Shown piece after piece: positions 20,561 to 33,000 of a DNA stretch of 64,000 bases; position 1 is the stretch's first letter, and every line of letters starts with the position of its first letter. The stretch lies in assembly GCF_040712315.1 (NCBI RefSeq), contig NC_134017.1, forward strand, positions 19,932,001-19,996,000, read 5' to 3'. The notes below the pieces were generated by a model. The model was given only the letters and a program-made list of their open reading frames with translations, searched no databases and had not been told where the DNA came from. This stretch comes from Castanea sativa (taxonomy: Eukaryota > Streptophyta > Magnoliopsida > Fagales > Fagaceae). Both the position numbers and the translations under genes were made by a program.

Positions 20561-22440
20561 ACATGTTAATGTATGCTCACTAAAATGTCTTAACTTGTTT
20601 TTGAAATATAAAATTGGTTAGACTTGTTGTGTGTGTGTGTGTGTGTGTTGGATCTTAAATGCTTTACATTCTTTTTGTTGAGAGTGGTTTTGAAAGCCTA
20701 AAATGTTGCTGTTTGCATAAATGGAGCACATAGTAACAGAAAAGAAAAGAACAGGGAGCACATAGGGGACCATCAAAGAATACTAGGTCCTCGCTCTTCA
20801 CCCCAAAAGCAGGTAACTCTTTATAAGGATTCCAATCAAAATTAAAATTGATAATTTTATCATTTGATTTTTTCTTCTACCTTTTTATTATTTTAATTTG
20901 TATATATTATTTATTTTTGATGAAATATGCACACCCTAGTCAGTAAAGTATATTTCCATGCGTTGGCTAAATTAGGTGCAAGTAGTTTATCATCTTTTGT
21001 TGTATTTTTGAACCCACCGCCTGTGGTAGAAAGCATTATAACTTCTGATAAAACTAACTTGCAATGTAACAGACTAATTAATTCCTAGTTTTATGCAATT
21101 TCCATGATTGACCACAAAAAAAAAAAAGTATATTTCCAAAGATGCTTCATAGCATTTCTTTTTTTGGTAAACCAGGATCTTATTAGTGCAAGAAAACATT
21201 AAGGAACAAAGTAAGGCCTAAGCCTATCATAGGACATGCCAGAAAAAACATAAAACAACAAAGGATTATTGATGATTAAGTTTTTTCACCACTAAATTAT
21301 AACTCGCGCAACCTGCAATATACATTATTATTTTTAACGTATATGTTTTTTTATTTATTTAACATAATAAGAACTCAACTCATAAAAACCTTAATTTCAG
21401 TCGAATCCACATCAATAATTGATCAACAGCCACATCTGTTGTTTTATTTTATTTTAACTACATGAAATCATTCACTCCTTTTGTTTTTTTCCCTCCCCAA
21501 TTAACCTATCATTTTTTTCCTTCACATAATAAAATGCATAATTGAATATTGCATAATTAACCTCATATAATAGATAAAAGATGCTTTAACAATCAATTTA
21601 TCCCTTTGTGAATGGTTCATGGTTGGTATCAATTGAATGATAATATGAGCTCTTAAACAAGATACCTGTACCAACTTTAGCCGTCAACCTTGATGGTTGT
21701 TTTTCACATTCATTAAAACACCCATAATTTCTGAGTTTGTTTGTACTCAACTTTTTTTTATATATTACATTTTAACTTTGTTAAGAAAAGTAATGAATTA
21801 AAGTTTATGTAATATAAACAATAGTTTGAAGCTTCAACTACTCATTTATTTTATTGGTTTCAATTTTGTTTTCAAATTTTATTTAGTCATAAATATTATA
21901 TAAAAATGACTAAAACAATCTTGCGTAATTCTACTTTATATTAAAAAAAATTAATATATGACAGTTTGTTTATACAATTTGTTTAATTTATTTTTAGACT
22001 TCATGATTTTCAAAGAGATATTATTGTTTTCTTTTATAACCCTTTAAAACTTCTTTAAATTATTTGGGTTAAAAAAACATTGTCCTACACTGTCATAAAA
22101 AGTCAATGTGTAATCCTGCCATGATTTTTTTTTTTTTTAGGGTAAGACTTTGAAATTTTGGTCATTATTTTGTTTACTGTATTCAACATTTTATATACTC
22201 ACATTGTAGAATTTATAAATGAGTATTTTCGTTTATTTGGGTCTTTTTCTCTCTTTGTTTTTGTTAATGAAAATATTTAGAAACAGTCAAATACTTAAAT
22301 ATTTATTATGATCCAAATGCGTGTAGACTCTCACCAACAAGGCTTCAAACGCATATCAGACGACAAACCATCAGGTCCTTGACTCCTTGCTAGGTCGACC
22401 ATTGGCTCAAAAACTAGTGTCCTCGATTGCATTTTATATG
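20560..22440. other. AT-rich intergenic DNA with repeat remnants
   Basis: No gene is seen. It contains (GT)n at 20630-20648, an upstream-block copy (20755-20850), a possible LINE 3' tail on the minus strand (21160-21260), and a segment at 21275-21480 that is shared with 37262-37450 (CTAAATTATAACTC, AACGTATAT, ACCTTAATTTCA words in order). Confidence 0.5.
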
Positions 22441-22745
22441 GGAAAATGTTTAACTGGGCCCACCGCGCTCCCGAGGATACTTTTTGAAACTATGAAAGAA
22501 AAAATGGAACAGAGTGGACCAATAATATTCAACGTATACTGCATACAGTAATAAAGTCCCCTGTTCCAGAGACCATAGTCCATAGTCAATAGTCAATACA
22601 GCGTTTCATCAATGATTGACAGGTCTTCCGCCCCTAAACCACGTAATTTTGACTACCCAATTCACTAATTAGAATAATTGGAGGGAAGGCCTACAATTAC
22701 AATCTCTAAGTGTATTGTAATTGTAGAATTGAGAAGAAAAAGAGA
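22440..22745. repeat. Receptor-kinase upstream block, copy 3
   Basis: Matches 58175-58460 over its length: GGGAAAATGTT, TGGGC, CAATACAG, CATCAATGA, CCCCTAAACCACGTAATTTT, ACCCAATT, AGAATAATT, GGACTACAATTACAATC. The match to sequence upstream of the lectin receptor kinase suggests that a sibling gene once followed. Confidence 0.65.
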
Positions 22746-23155
22746 GAGACAGTTTTTATATCATCTTTTATTTTATAATATTTTTTTATTTTTTTTTATT
22801 GTTGATTATTTAAATTGAATAATTATAATTAATATGTGTATGTAATTTATAATTATTGTTTCTTATGATGAACTCAACACTAATAACTTATATAACAATT
22901 ATGCTATAATATATGTAAACATTCTTTAAAATTATCTTAAATAAAGCATTACAACATTATCTGTGTATTACACAATCAAATTACAAATTCTAATAAATTA
23001 TAAAACACATAGATACAAGTATGTATAGTCACAGTTAGGTATACTGAGGCCAGCCCTTCTCAATTAGGCACATGTATACGTACTTTCTTTTCTTTTCTTT
23101 TTTTCTTTTTTTTTGAGGAAGTGTGCATACGTACTTCATTCATACATAACTAGCA
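22746..23155. other. AT-rich, nothing recognised
   Basis: Poly(T) and pyrimidine-rich tracts and plain AT-rich DNA; no gene or transposon end seen. Confidence 0.5.
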
Positions 23156-23159
23156 GGTT

Positions 23160-23490
23160 TTAGTATTTATTTGCTCGCTTCATCACATAAAGTGTAACAA
23201 TATTTGTGGAACAATTTTGAGGCTTAATTTCAAAAACATTTGACGACTCTTCTACAATAGTGTTGATAAAATATGCAGGTTAAGGTTATTTTTAGGTGGA
23301 GAGTTGAAGAGTTTTATTTGAAGGCATAAAATCAACATTTAGCAAGATAGGTCTATCTGTTACTTGGTGACCAACATGAATGCATCTCAATACTTTTGAT
23401 GAAGGATATGGCTCATTTCATTTGAAAACATAGAAAAAACATCTAGCATGATAGGTTTGTCTGTTGCTTGGTCTTATAATACTCATAAGA
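23160..23490 (-). pseudogene. Receptor-like kinase C-terminal exon remnant
   Basis: The minus strand reads PYPSSKVLRCIHVGHQ, TDRPILLNVDFMPSNKT and LQLSTP with breaks, matching the last exon of G-type lectin receptor kinases (usually LRCIHVGLLCVQDQATDRPTMLDVVSML). A second, partial copy of the same stretch (about 23415-23485) lies directly beside the first (23305-23380), a local tandem duplication. Only the tail of kinase subdomain XI is left. Confidence 0.7.
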
Positions 23491-23599
23491 GATCAACGTA
23501 TAATGTTAGTGGTTAACCATCAGAACTACTATGTGGTAGGCATTTTTGTTCTATTTAAAATCCTTGATTGTTTGGTATAAGGAAATTTGAATGAAAAAC

Positions 23600-23604
<5 letters not shown>

Positions 23605-23643
<39 letters not shown>
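23605..23643. repeat. (TA)n microsatellite
   Basis: Pure TA tract abutting the left side of the foldback hairpin. Confidence 0.95.
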
Positions 23644-23645
<2 letters not shown>

Positions 23646-23647
<2 letters not shown>

Positions 23648-23741
23648 GAGACATGCGTGTTTTATTTCTTATGGCTTTCTACTTGTATTCACTTTTTGTA
23701 TGTTTGCTAAGTAGAAAGCCATAAGAAACAAAACACGCCTA

Positions 23742-23747
<6 letters not shown>
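23646..23747. mobile_element. Foldback hairpin element between two (TA)n tracts
   Basis: The arms 23646-23684 and 23709-23747 are 39 nt each and pair with three mismatches (36 of 39), around a 24 nt loop. Both sides are (TA)n (23605-23643 and 23747-23799), consistent with a small MITE that inserts at TA repeats or with hairpin expansion within a microsatellite. Confidence 0.75.

Positions 23748-23799
<52 letters not shown>
23747..23799. repeat. (TA)n microsatellite
   Basis: Pure TA tract on the right of the foldback hairpin. Confidence 0.95.
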
Positions 23800-23803
<4 letters not shown>

Positions 23804-24234
23804 TCCCTAATGAGGGTTCCTAGAATCCACCAGAAAAATAAAGGAGAAAAGTCTCTAAATCTTTATTAAACTAAAAATATGTTTTTAATTTTTGTTTACA
23901 AACTTGGATGAAAATTTAAGGGCTCCAAAAAACTTGATTGGTGAGAAAAAGATATTAAAAGAGATCATAATTGATACCATGCCATAACAAGACTCTAATT
24001 TGAGTCATTTGACTAGAAAAGCATAAATATTCTTAAAATCATGGAAATAATAATCCTAAACATAAAATTTTGGAAATCAAATAAAAATAATAAAATTATA
24101 AATTATAAAAATTAAATTAAAAATTTTGTCATACATGATCAATATTAATTTATGTGCTTTGCTGGTCATAAAAAAGTCATTTTACGGTAAGCTGCTATAG
24201 AGGAAGGGATCAATTCATGTTTTAATTGAAAATA

Positions 24235-26042
24235 GGTGAAAATGCATTTTTCGTCCTTACATTTTGGGTCAATTTCTATTTTGGTCCCAAAATTGATTTT
24301 ATTGCAAATTTCATCCCTAAAAAAAGAAAATCATTTTTAAAATGGTCTCTACCGTCAACCTATTGACGCAAACCTCCTACGTGGCAGACGGAGTGCCCTG
24401 TTTACTGACATGGCGCTGACGTGGCCATTAAAATATTATTAAAAAAAATTATTTGGCATTTTTAAATGCCACGTCAGCATTTTAATTAATAAAAAATTAA
24501 AACAAAATTTTTTTTAATTCCTCAATTTTAATTTTAATTTTAAAAATAAAAAACAAACATAAATTTTGCTTATTTACTTTTAAACAATTTTTTTTATTAA
24601 TCTTACCTAGGTTCTAAGCTCATCTTACCCAGTTTCTTCAACAATCTCACCGAAACTGTAGCACTATGAAAAAAAAAAGTATACTTTAATCTGTTCAAGC
24701 CTCTCTCTCTCTCTCTCTCTCGCTACAGTACCACACACAGGTTTTTGCTCTCTCATCCCCTCCCTCTCTCTCTCGCTATTGTCAAGCTTCTTTCTTTCTC
24801 TCCGAATCACCAAGCCGTTGTCACCACGGGTTTTTGGGTTTGGGTTAAGATTTTGTGAAAAATCAGCTTCAGAGTTTGGTGCTTGGTCTGGGTTGATCTG
24901 GGTTGTGGGTTGATCTGGGCATGTGTGGGGGCGTGGAGGCATGGAGACAACGGTAGTGAGGCGCGGAGACAAGGCTAGTGAAGGTGTGGAGATCAACTTC
25001 AGATTTGTGTGGGTTGTGGCTCTTTCAAGTTGGAGTGGGTTGTGGGTCTCTATGACTTGCGCTCATCTCTCACCCTCTCTCTTTGTGCCAGTGGTTGGGC
25101 CTCCACGCCGGTAAGAAGCAGAGGTCGTGGGCTGCGATCCGGGCCGTGAGTCTGGGTTTTATGATTTTGTGATTCTGGGTTTTAATTTTGTGTATGATTT
25201 TGTGATTCTGGGTTTTATGATTTTGTGATTATGTGATTCTGGATTTTTTTTTCATAAGCTCATCTTTCTAGGTTCTTCAACACTTTTCCAGTTTTTGCGT
25301 ATTGAATCGTGTGGGTTTTAGTTGTTGTGTTTTGCATAGAGAGAGAGGGGTAGAGATCCACATGGTGGAAAGTAGCAGAGCTTATAAGCTTCGGGCATGG
25401 CGATTCGGCCATGAAAGGAAGAGAGAGCTACGATGGTTGTGGTGGTGGTTGATGTTGGGTTTGATTTAGGAAGGACAATTCGTAAAATGAAGAACAAGTT
25501 GAAGAAGATGAAGAAATTTTTTGATCTCCGTTTCTTTTCTTTTTTTTTCATTTGTGTTGTTATAATCTGGGCCTGTGTTTGATCTCTCTTTGTGATCAGG
25601 GTCTGTGTTTGTGTTTGATCTCTCTTTGTGATCAGGGTCTGTGTTTGTGTTTGATCTCTATTTTTTTCTTTTTTCATTTGTTGTTGTGATCTGGGTTTGA
25701 GTTATTGGTTGTGGGTTTGTGTTCTTGTAATTTGGGTTAAGCTTTTTTTTTTTAATTTAATTTCCTTTTTATATAAATTATTTGACATGTCTCTATTTAA
25801 AAAAATTAAAATGTTGACATGGCATTTAAAAATGCAAAATAATTATTTTTAATAATATTTTAATGGTCACGTCAGCAAGCAGGACACTCCGTCTGCCACG
25901 TAGGAGGTTTCTGTCAGTGGATTAACGACAGGGACCATTTTAAAAACGATTTTTTTTTAGAGATGAAATTTGCAACAAAATCAATTTTGGGACCAAAATG
26001 AAAATTCGCCCAAAATGTATGGACGAAAAGTGCATTTTCGCC
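24235..26042. mobile_element. Mutator-like (MULE) element with long inverted repeats
   Basis: Ends GGTGAAAATGCATTTTTCGTCC (24235) and its partner ending CATTTTCGCC (26042) begin inverted repeats of about 260 bp (24235-24495 and 25790-26042), including CTCCTACGTGGCAGACGGAGTG. Flanks TTGAAAATA (24226-24234) and TTAAAAATA (26043-26051) are a 9 bp target duplication with one mismatch, the size expected for MULEs. No transposase is present. The interior (24620-25740) is richer in GC, with TCTCTC tracts, GGCGTGGAGG words and three repeats of TTTGATCTCTCTTTGTGATC at 25580-25660, and could be captured host DNA (Pack-MULE style) but I recognise no source gene. Confidence 0.88.
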
Positions 26043-26051
26043 TTAAAAATA

Positions 26052-26445
26052 TGGAGGATCAAGCTCCAATGCAAGTGCCATAGGGTCAAAAGGTTTTGTG
26101 CGAACAAAGTAAAAGTGTTACTCATACCCCTGTAACTAAGCGTGTGGACCCATTAGTGGGGGCACGGTTTTTCTCTAGTTTGGTCTCCCTATATGTGAAA
26201 TTTGAAAATCAAATTATTGGATCATATATTTTTTATGTTTTTAACAAGCATATCAAATTTATTCAAACCAAATATCATTTATTATTCAATCAATAAACTT
26301 ATATTTTATGCATGATTTTATATCACAAAACTTGAAATTTAAACACTTGATTAAATACATAGTTATTGATTTTTTATTTTCTTGAAATTTTGCAAGCATG
26401 GAGGTTATACTAAAAACATGTAATCCAAAGGTTAGATTTTCAAAA
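26052..26445. other. AT-rich DNA with words repeated in the adjacent MITE
   Basis: No gene. The stretch 26360-26403 is an inverted match of 26562-26605 inside the neighbouring MITE, and 26412-26445 is a direct match of about 26729-26765 (AACATG..AT.CAA.GGTTA.ATTTTCAAAA). It may be a truncated relative of the same MITE family. Confidence 0.5.
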
Positions 26446-26842
26446 GGACAAAGTTTAGCTACAAAATTGGTTGTAACCTTAGGCTACAAACTCATTCAAT
26501 ATCTTTTTATTGGAGGTGAATTTTGACAAATCAACTATTAGATTGCATCTTCTTTTTATATCTTCCATGTTTGCAAAATTTCAAGAAAATTAAAGATTAA
26601 TAGCTATGTCATCAATAAATTTTTAAATTGAAAGTTTTTGTAATTTAAAATCATGCATAAAATATACGTTTATAAATTATATAGTAAATAATATCCGATT
26701 GACACAAAATTTGACATGTTTATTAAGAGCATAAGGAACATGCAATTCAACGGTTAAATTTTCAAAATATATAGTAATATTTATTTTATTGCGCCAATTT
26801 ATAGCCTTAAGTTACAACCAATTTTGTAGCTAAACTTTGTCC
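26446..26842. mobile_element. MULE-type MITE with a perfect 9 bp target duplication
   Basis: Inverted repeats of about 48 bp start GGACAAAGTTTAGCTACAAA (26446) and mirror it at 26842. TTTTCAAAA is exact on both sides (26437-26445 and 26843-26851). 397 bp, no coding capacity. Confidence 0.88.
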
Positions 26843-27069
26843 TTTTCAAAATTCACACATAATAAAAAATATATGAAGAATTTGAAGTGTTTATCTCCAA
26901 ATTAGTTTGGAGAGAAATTTTTTCCCACTAGTGTGGCCTTGAGTCAACTCATCTTGCCAAATATGACAATGGTTCCAAATTTCTTCGGGTGACTGGAATA
27001 AATTGGAGTGGACGGTTTTGAAATAATAGGAAAGAGCAAGGGAACATAGTGGACCATTGGAAGTTTATT

Positions 27070-27200
27070 TATGTCCATACTCTAGAGTCAATACAGTGTT
27101 CCAGGAAAGAATGATAGGTCTTCACTCTTCAGCCCTCATAGCACGTAACTCTGAGTTGTCCAATTGAGAAGAAGCTCTTTAAAGAGATTACAATCAAAAT
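27070..27200. repeat. Receptor-kinase upstream block, copy 4
   Basis: AGTCAATACAGTGTTCC, AATGATAGGTCTTC, GCACGTAACTC, TGTCCAATTGAGAAG and ATTACAATCAAAATTAAT follow the order of the other copies. Confidence 0.6.
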
Positions 27201-27282
27201 TAATAATTATATAATTTATTTATTTTTAAAATATGAACGTCATAATCATTGATGTTTAATTCTAATGATACTTCATAACATT

Positions 27283-27286
<4 letters not shown>

Positions 27287-27323
<37 letters not shown>
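27287..27323. repeat. (TA)n tract, probable tail of the LINE
   Basis: The tract follows directly the 3' end of the minus-strand LINE, where plant LINEs carry simple A-rich tails. Confidence 0.7.
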
Positions 27324-27326
<3 letters not shown>

Positions 27327-27708
27327 GAGGTAAAATTGGAAACTTTATTAATGAAAACTTGCTAAACATCCTCCATCCATGTAGCATAATTTGAAACAGT
27401 AAGAGAATTCTTAGCCAAACAATGGGCAAGTTTATTACCTTCTCTACTTGTACGAGAGTAAAAAAATTAAGAAGAAGACCTATTAAAAAACTTAGCATCT
27501 TTTATAAGAGGGTTTAGAGAGGCTGAATACCCCATCCTCCACCAATGCTTTCATGATCACCTCGGAATCACCTTCCAACACAACTCGCTTAACCCCAATC
27601 TCTGCACCAAACTCAAGAACCTAACCTACAACTATAACTTCTATATCTAGAACTTGAAAAGCATGTGGTAGCTATTGAGATAAAAAGGCAATCGCAAGTC
27701 CCTAAGAG
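27324..27708 (-). pseudogene. LINE RNase H domain, C-terminal part
   Basis: The minus strand reads GVKRVVLEGDSEVIMKALVEDG and NKLAHCLAKNS...YATWMEDV, the C-terminal half of the RNase H-like domain found at the end of plant L1-type LINE ORF2. Stops and frame changes are present. A putative 3' signal AATAAAG lies just before the TA tail. The N-terminal half is found 9.3 kb away at 36989-37087; the intervening DNA is the MULE/Copia nest. Confidence 0.8.
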
Positions 27709-28624
27709 CATTCTCATTAGGTGTGCCAAATGTCAAATATTTGGCATTTGACACACCAAACACCAAAAATAAAGCATCAGTACACTCCCATCTTTGGCAC
27801 GGTACGAAAGAATATGGCATATGTGTTTATTATTTTTTATTCCTTTTCTCTCTCATCTCTCCGTTAGTCTCTTCCTCTCTTTTTTTTCTCAAACCCCAAT
27901 CCTCTCCTCTCTCTCAACCTCTCATCTTTTCTTCTCTCACCCTCACTGCTCTTCCACGCCAACGTTGAAGCTGATGATCACTTCCACGCCAATCTCTCTC
28001 TAGCAATGGTTTTTCTGTTTTTTTTTTTTTTTTTGCTATGGTTTGATGGGTGGGATGGGCAATGGGTGGGTTTAGACGGTGATGATGACGACGATGACAA
28101 GGTCAGAGCCAAAGTCGGACTCTTTGAGGAGGCTAGAGTTGCCGGTGGTTTTGAGGCCGAGGAATTAAGGGAGCAAGTGGTGTGGAGGTAGCGGAGAGTG
28201 TCAGTTAAGAGAGTGTGGAAGGTGAAGCCATGGAAGATGGTGGAGTAGGTGTGAAGAATGGTGGGGGTTTGGGTGGTGGTGGTGTTGGTGTTGGTGTTGG
28301 TGTTGGTGGTTGAGAGGAGAGAAGAGAAGTGTACTAGTGAGTGTGAGTGGGGAAGATGGTGGAGTCTAAGTTGATTTGGATTATGAAGGTTTTGGGTTTG
28401 GAAGTGGGTGTGGGTGAGGGTGTGGAGGCGGTGAGGTTCGCCATCTCTCTGTTCTATATTTTTTTTACTCTTTTTTTTTTTGGTTCGTCTCTAACCCATG
28501 GTCATGGCCAAAAGCTCAATTTTGTCGGGTTTTGTGGTTGAGGTGGTGGTGGTGGTGGGGCTTTCGATTTGGTGTTGGTGGGCTAGGGGTTTGTTTTGAA
28601 TTGTATTTTGGGTTGTGGTGGTTG

Positions 28625-30022
28625 TATTGGAAAATCTGGTTTTGCATCTCATACAAAACACACAGCGGAAGCAACAAATATGAATCTATTTCATTCATGA
28701 TTGATAACATGTACTATGTAAATTTCAGAATTTAAGAACAAGATAGCGTACTTTGGTGTGATGAAATTCAAAACAAAGATTAGAAGCACTTGAGAACACT
28801 TTTAATCTTTACTCCAATTCCACTTTAAGCCCAAGAAGTGTGATCTCTCAATCACTTTCCAAGGGAGAATAATCGAGTGACTTCACTCACACATACACAC
28901 CATTTCACAATGATGATCCTTTCTTATTATTTTTTTCTCTTTTATGACTAACTGATTATCTAATTGGGCTGGTCTATTGGGCCTTTCCAATTGGGCTTTA
29001 GGGTGTGGCATGGAGTGGGACCAAAAGGGACCAATAAGACACTAGCTCCAATGGGCCTTGGGCTTTTCTGTCAACTCTTGACAAGTCCAAAGTTACCATT
29101 AATTATATTTAATACCACTATATAAATATAATTGTACTCTAGGCCTTATTAATAAATTATATCTCAAGACTTTATTATACATGCAACCCCTTCATAAAAT
29201 ATTTGTAGTAATATAAAGTCATGAATATAAACTGTCACTTTGAAAATTACTACATCTCAATCTCTGAGTACCCGGTTTAATCCTTTAAATTATTTATCAT
29301 ATATTTATGAAATCAAATTTCATAAATATATACTTTAGTAATTTCTTACCAAAGTGGTTAGATCTAACTCTCTGAATAACAAACTCATTAAACTTATCTT
29401 AAGGGAATATTTTGTATCTCCGTTAAGAGATTATGAATTCCATCTTGAGAATATATGTTCCATCAACACTAAGTGTGGCTGCCCAACATACTGAGGTTTT
29501 GACAGTTACTTTAGATCTTACTCCTGATATATCAAGGCAACCTACATCTCATGATCAGGTCCATTATTCTCTCAGGATTAAGAGTTCATGCAAATAGAAG
29601 TCGTGAGATTTATTATTCATTTGACAGTCGATAGGAGAATAATAAATCTCACACGGTCCAGTTCAATATGTCTTAACTCTTAAAACATATCAACATATCA
29701 ACTAGAAGTCCCCACTTCCATGATCAAGACAAATCATCTTAGTTGATACGTTATAGTCTTCGCAGATGAAAATGCCCAATTTCACCACCAACTACGAACT
29801 ATAAATTCTGAGTTTACAAAGAACTTGTGACTTATATCTTCTGTGACTAAATCACATACTATGCATCTCATGGACTATATGATAATGTCTCAATATTCAT
29901 GTTACCATTATCTAAAATTATTTTAGATAATAATAAAACAACTTTATTAAACACAACATTAAGTCATACATAATGTCATACATAGTATCATACAATAGGA
30001 TTTAAGGGCACACATCCTAACA
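28625..30022 (-). repeat. 3' LTR of the minus-strand Copia element
   Basis: 1398 bp, closely matching 35332-36728. Its outer terminus has mutated: TATTGG where the 5' LTR has TGTTAG. The opposite end keeps the canonical CCTAACA (TGTTAGG on the minus strand). Confidence 0.92.
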
Positions 30023-30036
30023 ATCTCCCACTTGCC
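30023..30036 (-). promoter_or_regulatory. Polypurine tract
   Basis: The minus strand reads AAGTGGGAGATTG immediately before the 3' LTR, the plus-strand priming site for this element. Confidence 0.8.
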
Positions 30037-30096
30037 CTAAAGACTATTGTGCACTAATCTAATTATCATTCCCTCCAAATGTGACTCGAAAGTCCT

Positions 30097-33000
30097 TTAA
30101 GGCAAGGTTTTGGTAAAGGGATTTGCTAGATTATTTGCACTTTCAATCTTTGCTACTACTACATCTCCTCGAGCAACAAAGTCTCGAATAATGTGGTACT
30201 TTCTCTCAATGTGCTTTCCTTTTTTGTCATTCCTTGGATCTTTGGATTGTGCAACCGCTTCAGTATTGTCGCAAAACAATTTAATAGGAACTTGCTCCAT
30301 TCTTACAACACCAAGATCAGAAAGGAATTTCTTAAACCAAACAGCTTCCTTTGCTGCTTCACAAGCAGCAACATACTCAGCTTCCATGATGGAGTCCACA
30401 ATACAAGATTACTTAATACTCTTCCAACTTATGGCTCCACCTCCCAAGGTGAAAACACATCCTGAAGTGGATTTTCTGAAAGCTAGATCTGATTGAAAGT
30501 CTGAATTTGTATAGCCAATGGGATTCAAATCCTCACTATGGTAAACAAGCATATAATTTCTCGTTCTCCGTAGATACTTGAGAATATGCTTTACAACTTG
30601 CCAATGTTTTGGTCCTAGATTTGATTGATATCGGCTGACTATGCCAACTGAATAACAGATATTTAGTCTAGTACAAAGCATGGCATACATGAGACTTCCC
30701 ACTACATAAGCATAAGGAACTTGTCTCATAATATTTTCTTCTTCTTGAGTCTTAGGCCTTTGGTCATCAGACAGAGGAACTCCATGTCTAAAAGGAAGCA
30801 GTCATTTCTTGGAGTTTTGCATGCTAAACTGTTCTAGAACCTTATCTATATATCTAGCTTGTGATAAGCCTAACATCTTATTCTTGCGATCTCGCCAAAA
30901 CTTGATCCCTAAAATAAAGTTAGCCTCACCCAAGTCCTTCATATCAAATTGGCTTGACAACCAACTCTTTACTGATGACATTACCTCTACATCATTTCCA
31001 ATGAGTAGAATATCATCAACATAAATCACTAGGAACATTACTACTTTGTCTCGATGTCTTTTGTACACACATGGTTCATCAAGATTTTGTTCAAAACCAA
31101 ATGACTTGATTACTTGATCAAATATGATGTTTCATGACCTAGATGCTTGCTTAAGTCCATAAATGGACTTTTTCAACTTGTATACCATATGCTCTTGGTT
31201 CTTTGCTATGAAACATTCTAGTTGCAACATGTATATTTCTTCTTCAAGATTGCCATTAAGAAATGCAGTCTCGACATCCATTTGCCAAATCTCATAATTA
31301 TAATGAGCAGCTATGGATAAGAGAATTCTGATAGACTTAAGCATGGCTACTGGTGAAAAAGTTTCATCATAATCAATACATTCTTTTTGTGTATACCCTT
31401 TCGCCACTAGTCTTGCTTTAAAGGTTTCAATCTTTCCATCTGTCCCTCTCTTCCTCTTGTAAACCCATTTGCAACCAACAGGTTTAATGTCGTTAGGTGC
31501 CTTTACAAGATCCCATACATGATTGGAATACATAGAATCCAATTCAGATTTCATAGCTTGGACCCAATGATGTGCATCTATTTCATTCATTGCCTCTTCA
31601 TAAGTGTAGGGATCCGATTCAGCCTCTTCTGGGATAGTTTCATAGGTTTCTCCCAAACCTATAAATCTTATAGGAGGCCGAACAATTCTCCCACTATGAC
31701 GAGCCATCTGTGTATTAGTCATCTCATGAGTAATGTCTTGTGGTGTATCCAACACAACCACATCATTCCTAGTTTCATCCATTGGCTGTTCAATTACAGG
31801 TTCATCTAATTAAGCTAATGCAACTTTACTTCTAAGATTAAAATTATTCACATAATCATCTTTCAAAAATTTGGCAAGGGTGCTAACAAACACTTTGTTA
31901 TCCTTATAATTATAGAATAAATAACCTTTGGTTTCCTTTGAATACCCTAAAAACATGCATACTTCCGTTTTAGTTTCCGACTTATCAGACTTCCCTTTCA
32001 ACACATGTGCTGGACATCTCTAAATGTGGAGATATTTCATACTAGGCTTATGCCTACTCCACAATTCCTTAGGTGTGTTGGGAACTGATTTTGATGGAAC
32101 TAAATTTAAAATATGCATAGTAGTTTTTAGTGCATATCCCCAAAAGGAAATTGGTAAAGTTGAATAACTCATCATGGACCTAACAATTTCCAAAAGAGTA
32201 CTGTTCCTTCTTTCCGCTACACTATTTTGTTAGGGAGTTCTAGGTGCAGTCAATTGGGAGACAATCCCATTTTGAATCAAGTAATCCTTGAAATCCCCAA
32301 GAAGGTATTCGCCACCTCGATCAGATCGAATGACCTTTATGCGTTTATCCAATTGATTTTCAACTTCAACCCTAAACTCTTTGAACTTTTCAAAGGCTTC
32401 GGACTTCCGTCTCATTAGGTACACATAACCATATCTTGAGTAATCATCCGTAAAAGTGATGAAGTACTTATAACCTCCTTTTACTTGGGTTGACATAGGA
32501 CCACATACATCTGTATGAACTAATTCAAGCAACTCTTAGGCTCTTCTACCGTTTGAATTAAAAGGTCGTTTGGTCATTTTACCTTCCAAACAAGATTCGC
32601 AAACTGGAAATCCATCAAATTTCATGGGCTGTAAAAGTCCATCTTTGATTAGTCTTTGAATCCTATTTGAATTAATATGATCCAAACGCAAGTGCCATAG
32701 ATATGCATCACTAGTAGAAGAAAACTTTCTCTTCAATGATTTTACATGAGAGCTACTATCTAATTCTAAATTGTATAATTCATGCTTGTCAGGAGTTAAA
32801 ATATAAAGATCATCCACAATATTGCTAGAACAGATAAACATTTTATCATTCTTTATTACAACATTGTCTTTCAGGATAATACAATATCCATGTTTACCTA
32901 AGTAAGTTGCAGAAATTAAATTCCTACGAACATTAGGTACATACAAATAGTCTTCCAATATTAAAACTCTAGACTTAAAGCATAAATTAAACACTCCAAT

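Noticed and set aside
24664..25677. Open frames within the MULE interior, for example the repeat-rich one at 25318-25677
   Set aside because: Low complexity (QTQTQ repeats from tandem DNA repeats), no signal or domain. Kept only as possible captured DNA.
28006..28541. Short frames with poly-F and poly-D
   Set aside because: Simple repeats in the MULE interior.
30110..32418. Plus-strand frames of 60-128 residues
   Set aside because: Antisense shadows of the minus-strand Copia polyprotein.
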